A program made the translations under genes and the position numbers. The notes beneath the pieces are model-generated. The model did no database searches. It was not told the origin of the DNA and saw nothing but the letters and a program-made list of their open reading frames with translations. Shown here in pieces: positions 1-7,751 of a stretch of DNA of 64,000 nucleotides. The DNA is from Chthoniobacterales bacterium. GTDB lineage: Bacteria; Verrucomicrobiota; Verrucomicrobiia; Chthoniobacterales; UBA10450. The stretch is from the NCBI GenBank assembly GCA_035274845.1, contig DATENU010000012.1, forward strand, positions 108,908 through 172,907, in the 5' to 3' direction. Numbering within the stretch: the stretch's first letter is position 1; each line of letters begins with the position of its first letter.

Positions 1-130
1 TGGCAAAGACCTTCTCCAACTCCTCTTCAAATAGTTCCGGCGCTATGAAGTAACGCTGCGGCAAGGTTTTTGCGTCCTGCCCAAATGGGTCCGCGGTTTT
101 TCGGGACGTGGCTGCGGCTTGGGACTGCAT
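1..130 (-). CDS. Rieske-type ring-hydroxylating oxygenase alpha subunit, N-terminal fragment
   Basis: Reading leftward from an ATG at 130-128, an open frame runs off the window edge and gives 43 residues. After a variable leader it has the block TLPQRYFIAPELFEEELEKV. This is the usual N-terminus of Rieske [2Fe-2S] aromatic-ring or glycine-betaine type oxygenase alpha subunits: 'TLP.rYf..pe.f..E.e.iF', just before the Rieske domain. The iron-sulfur motifs would lie outside the window, so the substrate cannot be named. The gene lies about 57 bp downstream of the RES gene on the same strand. Confidence 0.55.
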   Translation of the reverse strand, partial: MQSQAAATSRKTADPFGQDAKTLPQRYFIAPELFEEELEKVFA

Positions 131-187
131 CGTCGGGCGAAGCATAAGCCGTTTTCGCGGTTTGCGCAGGCGGTGTCGATCGGGCCA

Positions 188-916
188 CTAAGGCGAAACT
201 CGGCTGACCTCCAGGTCGACCAGCGTCGCATCGAGTTCGGGGTGCGTAGCCAGAATTTGCATCGGCCCATAGATAAGGTCGGCGGAGTGCGCGGCGTCCG
301 GAGTCCATCCGGGCAAGTTAGCAATGGTCAAAGTGGGGTCGTGGTGTGGAGTGGCAAGGGCCAACCGTTTAAACAAGGCGATGTTCTGGCGCGTGGGATC
401 GTGGCGCGAGGGAAAGACAATCCCGTCAATCATATGGGGGTGTGACATCATCCGCATGGCCCATACTTGCGTGCCCGCATACTCGCCCGTGTACATCTGC
501 GCATCCATTCCGATTTTTGACAAATGGTTGGGGCCGCCGCAGTCAAACAGCGTCACCGGGGGCAGATAAATCAGGGTTTCCCAGGTTTCATTGAGTTGTT
601 GCTCAGTCAAGCTGCGACTGTCATCTCCCGCCGGACCCCACGAGTCGTCGAACTTCTCCATCAGGGCGCCGCCCAACGATTGACCGACGCACATGGTGCC
701 CACTCCTCCAACCGGGTCGAAGCGAGTCGTGCCGCGGGTACTAAAATAGATGGCAGGCCATGGATCCGACGTGTCCAGATTGAGCACGTGGAGCCGCCGA
801 AACAGGCCAGTCTCGGTTCGGCAATAACTGCGCAGGGGGATTTTTTTGTCGAAAGCAGCCTGCGGCGGAGGCTTTGCAACTTTACCAGCTGCCTTCAGCT
901 GCGTTGTTCTGGGCAT
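188..916 (-). CDS. RES-domain toxin (predicted NAD+-degrading)
   Basis: A 242-residue protein with a RES domain over about residues 38-200. Family landmarks are visible: an arginine pair at 40-41, the block YFSTRGTTRFDP (57-68) followed by a glycine-rich stretch ending in E87, and the late block DGIVFPSRHDP (164-174). Characterised RES toxins are NAD+ phosphorylases or glycohydrolases that deplete NAD+. The gene starts inside the end of its upstream partner (35-bp overlap), so the two are translationally coupled in the antitoxin-toxin order normal for RES/Xre modules. The conserved residues look intact, but activity is inferred from the family. Confidence 0.72.
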   Translation of the reverse strand: MPRTTQLKAAGKVAKPPPQAAFDKKIPLRSYCRTETGLFRRLHVLNLDTSDPWPAIYFSTRGTTRFDPVGGVGTMCVGQSLGGALMEKFDDSWGPAGDDSRSLTEQQLNETWETLIYLPPVTLFDCGGPNHLSKIGMDAQMYTGEYAGTQVWAMRMMSHPHMIDGIVFPSRHDPTRQNIALFKRLALATPHHDPTLTIANLPGWTPDAAHSADLIYGPMQILATHPELDATLVDLEVSRVSP

Positions 917-1508
917 GGGAGATCACTTTTTCTACCTCCCCCGAGCGCAGCAAGTCGAGCGGCTTTTTGCCCTCGAGCTGGCGCCGGGGCGAGAGAAAAT
1001 AACGCATGACCCGCCACTCGTCCGTGCTGTTGAAAACCTTCAGGATATCTTCGATGCCCGGCCGCATCGCTCCAGCCTCGGTAAATTGCCACTGCGGATA
1101 GAAAAAATCATGCTTGGCATCTCGCCAAAAGACGATTCGGCGCATCTTGCGACGGCCATGCAATGTCGCCGAGGTTAGACCAAATCGCTCGTTCAGCTCC
1201 CTACCGCTCCATGAGCCGCCTTCCGACTCCTTCAGTTTCTGCACCAAGGCAAGCCCGGCCGCGCGTGGATCGAACGCCGCCACTTTCGCCATTTTGGCGT
1301 CATCGCCAACATCGGTAAGCGAAACTTTCACCACCACCTGTTTATCCTCGGTCCCGACTCCGTGCGCGGTGAGCGCACTTTTCAACTCCCTGGCTAGCTC
1401 GCGAATGCCCTTTTGGCTCGAGAGTGGCCGTTCGATCACCAACACCTCGTCCCCTCGCGTATCCTGTGATTTGACCTTGGTAGCTTCCCTTGTTGCCGTC
1501 GCTGTCAT
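882..1508 (-). CDS. Xre/MbcA/ParS-type antitoxin (DUF2384-like C-terminus)
   Basis: A 208-residue protein directly upstream of the RES gene and overlapping it. The middle (about 85-150) looks like a DNA-binding region, with LNERFGLTSATLHGRRK. The C-terminal 55 residues match the MbcA/ParS toxin-binding module: 'FNSTDEWRVMRYFLSPRRQL', then 'GKKPLDLLRSGEVEKVI'. In known systems this domain plugs the RES active site and the protein represses its own operon. The N-terminal 80 residues (DEVLVIERPLSSQKGIRELA...) are not typical of the family and may be a separate oligomerisation or DNA-binding region. Start chosen at the ATG at 1508, which abuts a strong promoter. Confidence 0.7.
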   Translation of the reverse strand: MTATATREATKVKSQDTRGDEVLVIERPLSSQKGIRELARELKSALTAHGVGTEDKQVVVKVSLTDVGDDAKMAKVAAFDPRAAGLALVQKLKESEGGSWSGRELNERFGLTSATLHGRRKMRRIVFWRDAKHDFFYPQWQFTEAGAMRPGIEDILKVFNSTDEWRVMRYFLSPRRQLEGKKPLDLLRSGEVEKVISHAQNNAAEGSW

Positions 1509-1515
1509 ATGATCA

Positions 1516-1543
1516 ATGATATCAACCTGATCAATTGTGTCAA
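1516..1543 (-). promoter_or_regulatory. Promoter of the Xre/RES operon, possibly leaderless
   Basis: On the minus strand TTGACA (1543-1538) and TATCAT (1521-1516) are separated by 16 bp, a near-consensus sigma-70 promoter. Only 7 bp separate the -10 box from the ATG at 1508, so transcription would start at or next to the start codon. Repeated TTGATCA/TGATCA words overlap both boxes and could be the antitoxin operator. Confidence 0.6.
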
Positions 1544-1597
1544 CAACATAAAGAATTGTTCTGTGCCGCGGACCAGCCGCACTGCCGGGCCTGCGAC

Positions 1598-4297
1598 CTA
1601 CTGAGCCCGTAACGCGATCATCGGGTCGACGCGAGTCGCACGGAGCGCGGGGAGGTAACTCGCCAGGAGGGCGACGGCCAGAAGCACGAGTGAGATGCTG
1701 ATGAAGGTGAGCGGGTCGGTGGCGCTGATGCCGAAGAGGAGGGTCGCCATTACCCGGGTGAGAACGAAGGCCGCCAGGAGGCCAATAATCAGGCCCAGGC
1801 CGACGAGCTTCAGCCCCTGTTTCACGGTCATCTTCAGGACGTCGCTGCGCTGGGCGCCGAGGGCCATGCGAATGCCGATCTCCCGGGTTTGCTGCGCGAC
1901 GGAGTAGCTCATGACGCCATAAATCCCGACGGCGGCGAGGATAAGCGCAACGCCGGCGAAGATCGCCAGGAGCAACATACTGAAACGCTGGCGCGCCACG
2001 GCCCCCGCCACGATTGTTTCCATCGAATCCATGTTCGAGACCGGCTGGTCTTTGTCGACCGCCCAGACGGAGTTCCGGACCGACGTTGCGAGGCTTAGAG
2101 GATCGACCGCTGTCCGGACGACGAGCGCATTCGCGACCAGGCTTCGGACCTGCCGAAAGTTGAAATACATCTGCATCTTTGGTTCGGCGATGAAATCATT
2201 TTGCCGGACATCCTTCACGACCCCGATCACAGTCCGCCACGGGCTCGAACCCGCGGTCGAACCGGGCTTGAGACGTTTGCCGATCGGGTCCTCGTCAGGC
2301 CAATAACGTTTGGCAGTTTTTTCGCTGATCACCACGCCAAGGGTGGTGTCGAGCGTGTCCTGGTCGGTGAAATCGCGGCCGCGCACCAACGGGATTCCCA
2401 TGGTGCTGAAGTAATTCGGGCCGACCGTGCGAAAAATCACATCCGGCCATTGATCCGGTGGGGGATCGGGAATCCCTTCGACACCGATGGGCATGGAATC
2501 ACCGTTGTAGGTGAACGGCAGATTCCCGGCGACGGCCACGGAGCGGACACCCGGCAACGCTTGGACGCGCCGCACCACTTCGTCGAAGAAGGCAGTTCGC
2601 TTCGCCGTGTCCGGATACTTCACCTCCGACAGATCGACGTTCAGAGCGAGCAAATGATCGGCACGAAAACCGGGATCGAGATTCCGCAGGTGCATGAAGC
2701 TGTTGATCAAAAGGCCGGCGCCGATCAGGAGAAGGAACGAGACGGCCACTTCGCCGATGACGAGCGCGCTCCGCAATCGCTTTCCCCGAGGGCCGGCGCC
2801 GGAATCACGGCCGCCTTCTTTCAAGGTGTCGTTCAGATTGAAATGCGTTGCCTGGCTGGCGGGGGCGAGCCCAAAAATGAGCCCGGTAACCAGAGCCACG
2901 AGCAGCGTGAAGAGAAGTACTTTCGCGTCGATCGCGATCATGTCCGCGTGGGCCACATCCGGCGGAATAAAACGGGTCAACACCTGGAGGCCGGCATAGG
3001 CCAGGGCCAACCCGACGGCGCCGCCGAGGAGCGAAAGCATTACGCTTTCGACCAGCAGCTGTTTCGTCAGCCGGACGCGATCGGCACCCAGGGCAAGCCG
3101 GAGCGCGATCTCCTTGTGCCGCGCCGCCGCGCGAGCGAGCAACAAATTGGCGACATTCGCGCAGGCGATGAGGAGCACGAAGGCAACCGCGCCGAGCAGA
3201 ATGAGCAGCGCCGGCTTCATGTCGCCGACGATCTCTTCGTGCAACGGCGTCACCACGGAGCCGATCCGCGTGTTTTCCTCCGGATACTGCTGGGCCAAGC
3301 GCGCGGCGATCGTTTCCATTTCGGCTCGGGCCTGCGGGAGCGTCACGCCGGGTTTCATCCGCCCGATGACTTCCAGAAAATGATTCCCGCGACTGGCGGC
3401 TTCTTCCGCCGGGAATGCCAGTGGGACCCAGACCTGGTCTCGCCAGTTTCCGAAGCCCGGAAGCCGGACACTGTTTGGGAGGACGCCGACGACCGTATAG
3501 CTCTCGCCGTTGAGCGCCAGGGCGCGCCCGATGACGCCGGGGTCGCTTCCGAAGCGACGTTTCCAGAGACTCTCGTTCAGGAGAGCGACCTTCGTCCCGG
3601 GTTTGTCTTCGTCCGGGACAAAGGTGCGGCCGAGAATTGGTTTCACGCCCAACAACTCAAAGAGGTTCGCCGAAACACGCCGGCCTTCGAGCCGCTCCGG
3701 CTCGCCCACGCCGGTCAGATTGAAAGTGCGCTCGGCGAATGCGCCCATTCCGGTGAAGAGCGTGTTCTGCTTTTGCCAGTCGAGAAAATTGGCTGGCGAC
3801 GGCGTGTTCTTTGGAAATCCGAGGTGGGTCGCATTTTCCCAAATGACGACCAATTGCTCCGGGTTCTTATAGGGTAACGGCCGGAGCAGGAGAGTATTGA
3901 CCACGCTGAAAATGGCGGTGTTTGCTCCAATGCCAAGGGCAAGCGCGAGCACTGCGATAATCGTGAACGCCGGATTTTTCATCAGCATGCGGAGGCCGTA
4001 GCGAACGTCCTGGCGAAGATCTCCAATCATATTTGTTTTCCTTTCCGTTCCCATCTGGATGGGGTTTTGGGGGACCCGCCGCTCGACGCGTTTCAGGGCC
4101 GGAGCCAGCAGTTCATTCCCGCTGAGCTCGGATAAGATCGCCTCCCGGGCTTCGGCTTCCGATGCGCCGCGACTAAGCGACTGCTCGTACTGATCCTCGA
4201 GGTGTTGAGACAACTCCTCGACGATCTCGATCTCGCGGGCCGGAGAGAGATTTAATCCCTCGAGTCGCTTCCTGATTTCTTCCTCGAACTCAGGCAT
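1598..4297 (-). CDS. ADOP-family ABC transporter permease (MacB/FtsX type)
   Basis: An 899-residue permease of the duplicated orphan type (ADOP). Residues 1-60 form the acidic helical prefix domain. A first membrane segment (about 110-140, FTIIAVLALALGIGANTAIF) is followed by a MacB periplasmic core and an FtsX unit of three helices near 370-480. A second core/FtsX set follows, with a helix near 515-540 and a final set near 780-895 containing QQTREIGIRMALGAQ. No ATPase is encoded beside it, as is usual for this group. Its ATG overlaps the end of the padR-like gene by 8 bp, so regulator and permease are co-translated. Such proteins are presumed to work in export or cell-envelope stress; the substrate is unknown. 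Confidence 0.9.
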   Translation of the reverse strand: MPEFEEEIRKRLEGLNLSPAREIEIVEELSQHLEDQYEQSLSRGASEAEAREAILSELSGNELLAPALKRVERRVPQNPIQMGTERKTNMIGDLRQDVRYGLRMLMKNPAFTIIAVLALALGIGANTAIFSVVNTLLLRPLPYKNPEQLVVIWENATHLGFPKNTPSPANFLDWQKQNTLFTGMGAFAERTFNLTGVGEPERLEGRRVSANLFELLGVKPILGRTFVPDEDKPGTKVALLNESLWKRRFGSDPGVIGRALALNGESYTVVGVLPNSVRLPGFGNWRDQVWVPLAFPAEEAASRGNHFLEVIGRMKPGVTLPQARAEMETIAARLAQQYPEENTRIGSVVTPLHEEIVGDMKPALLILLGAVAFVLLIACANVANLLLARAAARHKEIALRLALGADRVRLTKQLLVESVMLSLLGGAVGLALAYAGLQVLTRFIPPDVAHADMIAIDAKVLLFTLLVALVTGLIFGLAPASQATHFNLNDTLKEGGRDSGAGPRGKRLRSALVIGEVAVSFLLLIGAGLLINSFMHLRNLDPGFRADHLLALNVDLSEVKYPDTAKRTAFFDEVVRRVQALPGVRSVAVAGNLPFTYNGDSMPIGVEGIPDPPPDQWPDVIFRTVGPNYFSTMGIPLVRGRDFTDQDTLDTTLGVVISEKTAKRYWPDEDPIGKRLKPGSTAGSSPWRTVIGVVKDVRQNDFIAEPKMQMYFNFRQVRSLVANALVVRTAVDPLSLATSVRNSVWAVDKDQPVSNMDSMETIVAGAVARQRFSMLLLAIFAGVALILAAVGIYGVMSYSVAQQTREIGIRMALGAQRSDVLKMTVKQGLKLVGLGLIIGLLAAFVLTRVMATLLFGISATDPLTFISISLVLLAVALLASYLPALRATRVDPMIALRAQ

Positions 4298-4607
4298 GTT
4301 GAATTCCCGTGATCCGACTGATCGCTTCGACGAATTCGCGCCAGCCTTCCCGCTGCGCTTTCAAAATCTTCTCCCCGGCCGGGGTGAGCCGGTAGTAGCG
4401 CCGGCGCCGCTGCCCCGCTTTCTCCACCCAGCGGCCGCGAATCCAGCCGCGCTTTTCCAAGCGATAGAGCAACGGATAAAGCGACGCGACATTGAACCGG
4501 AGCGTCCCGCGCGAACGCAGTTCGATGAGCTGCCCGATGTCATAGCCATGCCGGGGCCGATCCTCCACCAGAGACAGGATCAAAAGCTCGGCGCTGCCTT
4601 TCTTCAG
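4290..4607 (-). CDS. PadR-family transcriptional regulator (start codon uncertain)
   Basis: A winged-helix regulator of about 97-107 residues. The core LSLVEDRPRHGYDIGQLIE, then LYPLLYRLEKRGWI and RRRYYRLTPAGEKIL, is canonical PadR. The conserved N-terminal residues LKKGSAELLIL lie upstream of the first common start (TTG at 4583). In that frame there is no ATG or GTG before the stop at 4640-4638, only CTG at 4607, so I place the start there tentatively. The gene overlaps the ADOP permease downstream by 8 bp. An AT-rich palindrome at 4631-4645 is the likely autoregulatory operator. Confidence 0.8.
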   Translation of the reverse strand: MKKGSAELLILSLVEDRPRHGYDIGQLIELRSRGTLRFNVASLYPLLYRLEKRGWIRGRWVEKAGQRRRRYYRLTPAGEKILKAQREGWREFVEAISRITGIQHA

Positions 4608-4630
4608 TTCGCGATCAAGATTCGTTGAAG

Positions 4631-4652
4631 CTATATGTTATATAGCCATATA
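4631..4652. promoter_or_regulatory. Probable PadR operator
   Basis: CTATATGTTATATAG (4631-4645) is a perfect inverted repeat with 6-bp arms and a 3-bp spacer. It overlaps a second AT-rich dyad running to 4652. PadR repressors commonly bind ATAT...ATAT dyads at their own promoters, and this one sits just before the padR coding frame. Binding is inferred. Confidence 0.5.
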
Positions 4653-4747
4653 TGATTTAAACGAATCTCCAAGCGAAATCTGTCTAAACTTTTCTCGTTG
4701 CCACTGGGATCTCCGATCCCGGCCGTGGAGAGCGGGCGCCTCGTGGA

Positions 4748-4771
4748 AAAGGTAACAATCGCGTTACCTTT
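4748..4771. promoter_or_regulatory. Perfect 9-bp inverted repeat, possible operator
   Basis: AAAGGTAAC (4748-4756) and GTTACCTTT (4763-4771) flank a 6-bp spacer, 41 bp upstream of the start of the FN3/Ig-like gene. No T-run directly follows, so an operator is more likely than a terminator for the divergent padR and surface-protein promoters. The binding factor is unknown. Confidence 0.35.
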
Positions 4772-4812
4772 CGTCGGTCGCGGCTCTTGCCTGGTTTTTT
4801 TATAAACAGCGT

Positions 4813-7740
4813 ATGAGCTACGCCACCGTTCGCGCCACCTTCACCGCACTTTTGCTTCTCACCACCGTCGAATGGTCGGTCGCGTCAAAGGGTTCCGGAT
4901 CGCGTCCAACTCCTACTCCGCCGCCCACTCAGAACGGGCCGGCGGCGCCCGCGCTCGTCGCACCGGCCAGCGGCGCGTCGCTCGTCCAACCGATCACGCT
5001 CGATTGGGACGCGACGTCCGCCACTGGTGGACCGATCGGCAGCTACACTTGGCAGGTCGCCACTACCTCGGGGTTCACATCGATTGTCGCCTCCGGCTTC
5101 ACCAACATGGACAACGTTCCCTCGGTGCCAACGGCGACGCAGGCTCAACTGAGCGGTCTGCCGAATGGAACGTATTTTTGGAGAGTCAAAGCCACCCAGA
5201 TGGTCGGGGGCGCGACCGGTTCGGTGGACTCGGCCTGGTCGGCCGTTCGGAGTCTCTCCGTCACCGGGTTGGGACCGGCGCCGGCCGGGGTCCCGCAGTT
5301 CATCACGCCGGTGAACAACGCCCAATTTCATCTCGTCGAAACCTTCGACTTGAAATGGTCCGCCGTGCCGGGCGCGCACTATTATCTGCTCGAGATCGAC
5401 GACGAACCGACCTTTTCGTATCCGCTGACCCTGACCAACAATTCGCTGGTGTTCGGCACTTTCGCGCAGGGAGGCTGGGGTAACGCCCTGGCCAATGTTT
5501 ACTACCGCGTCCGAGCGGTTTCGGCGGATAACGTGCGCGGGCTGCCTTCGGCAACGTTGACCGTTCACATCACAAATTCGGCGCCCGTTGCGGCCGCGCC
5601 GACGCTTCTGTCTCCGGCAGCCGGAGCGACCGCGAGTCTGCCCTTCTTTTTCGACTGGTCGGACACCGCGAACCCGCAGGTGCCGGGGTACGATCTCGAC
5701 GTCGATACGGATCCCGCGTTCTCTGGCAGCTTCGGAACGCTCTTGCTTCAGGGGATCACTCGTTCCGACTTCATGATCACGCCGAACCTGCTTCCGCCCG
5801 GCAATTACTTCTGGCGCGTGCGCGCGCTGCATGGCGACGTCGCCGGCCCCTGGACGGCAGGCCGCGCCCTCACCGTTACCGCGGGTCAGGCGGCCGCACC
5901 GAATTTGAATTTGTTCGCCATCGTCACGGAGCCGGGAAATGGCTACGGCGGGAATTCCACCCAGGCCCGGGTCATGCTCGACGGGCCCGCGCCGTCTGGC
6001 GGCGCGGTTGTCACCCTGGCCAGCGACATTCCGCAAGCTGAAGTTCCCGCGCGCACGGTCACGATCCCGGCCGGAAAAACGGACGTCCTTGTCGGTCCGG
6101 TGACGACCGGCCCTGTTCCGCCTTTTGGCCTCATTGGAATCTTGCGCGCGACCTACGGCGATGTTTGGCAACAGAGTTCGCTCGGCGTTCTCCCGATTTT
6201 CTACGGACTGCACTTAAGCAACGAGAGCGTAGTCGGCGGGACGTCGGTGACCGCGACGGCGACCTTGCAATCGGCGGCGCCGCCGGGAGGCGTCACCGTC
6301 CGGCTGATCAGCGGCGATACGAGTCTCGTTAGGCCACCGGCCACTGTATTCATCCCCGAGGGATCAACTGACGTCGACTTCCCGATCGCGACGAGCCCGG
6401 TATCGGCGCCGACGAGGATCACTCTCGATCCCGGAACGGAGAGCGACAGTGGTGTTCATCCGTTCCAAGTTTCGATCGTGCTCACACCGGCGGGCAGCGC
6501 AGCCCCGCCCCCGGCGCTTTCGTCACTGGTCCTCAATCAACCTTCGATCGCGGCCGGACAAACGGCCACCGGCACAGTGCGGCTCACCTCTCCCGCCCCG
6601 GCGGGCGGCGCGGTGGTCGTGTTGCAAGGCAGCATGGAAGGGCAGGTCATCGTTCCGCCGAACGTCACCGTTCCGGCTGGCAGCATGAGCGCTACGTTCA
6701 CCACCCTGCGCGCTCCGCAAGTAAACGCGCCGCATTGGGTGTTCATCGGCGCGATCTACGGCACATCCAACGGCGCGCAGGCCCGCATCCTCCGGATCGA
6801 TCCGGCGCCGGGCCCGGCCACGTTGCAGGCCATCGGCCCAGCGTCGCAGAACGTGATCGGTGGCACCTCCGGCCGTGCGGCCGTGGGACTCGTGATTCCT
6901 GCGCCCGCGGGCGGCGGGACGGTCAGTCTGTCGACCGACAATCCATCACTCCTTCAAGTGCCGGCGAGCGTCAGCATCAGCGAGGGCAACAGCACCGCCA
7001 GCTTTGCCATCGGCACCAGTTCCGTTTCGGGCCTGACCACCGGAGCGAATATTTTCGCGACGGCCGGCGGCGTGACGAAATCGATTTTCGTCAACGTGAG
7101 TCCCGACCCGAATGCCGCACCACTTCTGCAATCGCTCACGATTAGTCCCGCGAGCGTGCCTGGTGGAACTAGTGCGACCGGCACCGTGTCTCTCAGCGCG
7201 CCGGCGCCATCTGGTGGAATCTCCGTGACCCTGTCGACGAGCAACCGCTTCGTCGCGAGTGTGCCCGGCGTTGTCAGCATTCCGGCGGGCCAGACGTCGG
7301 CAAGTTTCAGCATCAGCACTTTCGCGGTCTCCGCGGACACCTCGGCTACGATTAGCGCGCTCTATGACACGACGCGCTCAGCGAGTCTCCTGGTAACCCG
7401 CGGCACGGCCCCCACCCCGGCACCTTCGGTTTCACCGCCGCCCGCCACAACATTGCCGGCGCCATCGTTGCTCAGCCCGCCGGCCGACGCTCGTTTCGCG
7501 CCGGGAACCAACATCACCTTCGATTGGAGTGACGTGACCGGCGGCGCCAGCTACACCATTCAGATCGACGATTCAGAATCGTTCCCGACGCCGCTGATCG
7601 TTCAACAAACTGTCACCGCCTCTCAATTCAGCACGAGCACTCTGCCGGCGACCAGAATGTGGTGGCGCGTTCGGGCAAACAACTCGTCCGGCGCGCCGGG
7701 CGCCTGGTCAGCGGTGCGCCGGTTTGAAGTGAAAAACTAG
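4813..7740 (+). CDS. Secreted FN3/Ig-like multi-repeat surface protein
   Basis: A 975-residue exported protein. It has a hydrophobic signal segment (about 8-24) and a proline/threonine linker. Three FN3-like units follow (about 45-150, 160-255, 260-355), each ending in a 'YFWRVRA' strand and tryptophan-rich turn. Five related beta-sandwich modules of about 100 residues come next (about 365-865) with the recurring signature 'GGTS.TATV.L..PAP.GG..V.L....' and 'IPAG.TSASF.I'. A fourth FN3-like unit closes the protein. I see no catalytic motif, so binding, adhesion or matrix roles are most likely. It stands alone between two ADOP permease genes that converge on or diverge from it. The repeats are diverged from one another. 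Confidence 0.85.
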   Translation: MSYATVRATFTALLLLTTVEWSVASKGSGSRPTPTPPPTQNGPAAPALVAPASGASLVQPITLDWDATSATGGPIGSYTWQVATTSGFTSIVASGFTNMDNVPSVPTATQAQLSGLPNGTYFWRVKATQMVGGATGSVDSAWSAVRSLSVTGLGPAPAGVPQFITPVNNAQFHLVETFDLKWSAVPGAHYYLLEIDDEPTFSYPLTLTNNSLVFGTFAQGGWGNALANVYYRVRAVSADNVRGLPSATLTVHITNSAPVAAAPTLLSPAAGATASLPFFFDWSDTANPQVPGYDLDVDTDPAFSGSFGTLLLQGITRSDFMITPNLLPPGNYFWRVRALHGDVAGPWTAGRALTVTAGQAAAPNLNLFAIVTEPGNGYGGNSTQARVMLDGPAPSGGAVVTLASDIPQAEVPARTVTIPAGKTDVLVGPVTTGPVPPFGLIGILRATYGDVWQQSSLGVLPIFYGLHLSNESVVGGTSVTATATLQSAAPPGGVTVRLISGDTSLVRPPATVFIPEGSTDVDFPIATSPVSAPTRITLDPGTESDSGVHPFQVSIVLTPAGSAAPPPALSSLVLNQPSIAAGQTATGTVRLTSPAPAGGAVVVLQGSMEGQVIVPPNVTVPAGSMSATFTTLRAPQVNAPHWVFIGAIYGTSNGAQARILRIDPAPGPATLQAIGPASQNVIGGTSGRAAVGLVIPAPAGGGTVSLSTDNPSLLQVPASVSISEGNSTASFAIGTSSVSGLTTGANIFATAGGVTKSIFVNVSPDPNAAPLLQSLTISPASVPGGTSATGTVSLSAPAPSGGISVTLSTSNRFVASVPGVVSIPAGQTSASFSISTFAVSADTSATISALYDTTRSASLLVTRGTAPTPAPSVSPPPATTLPAPSLLSPPADARFAPGTNITFDWSDVTGGASYTIQIDDSESFPTPLIVQQTVTASQFSTSTLPATRMWWRVRANNSSGAPGAWSAVRRFEVKN

Positions 7741-7751
7741 ACAGCGCGCGG

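Noticed and set aside
2201-3877. 558-codon open frame on the plus strand
   Set aside because: It is antisense to the first ADOP permease, whose MacB/FtsX motifs are clear. The predicted protein is Arg/Glu/His-rich without domains, as expected of a GC-rich shadow frame.
4885-6213. 442-codon open frame on the minus strand
   Set aside because: Antisense to the FN3/Ig-like gene, very Arg-rich, with no recognisable family.
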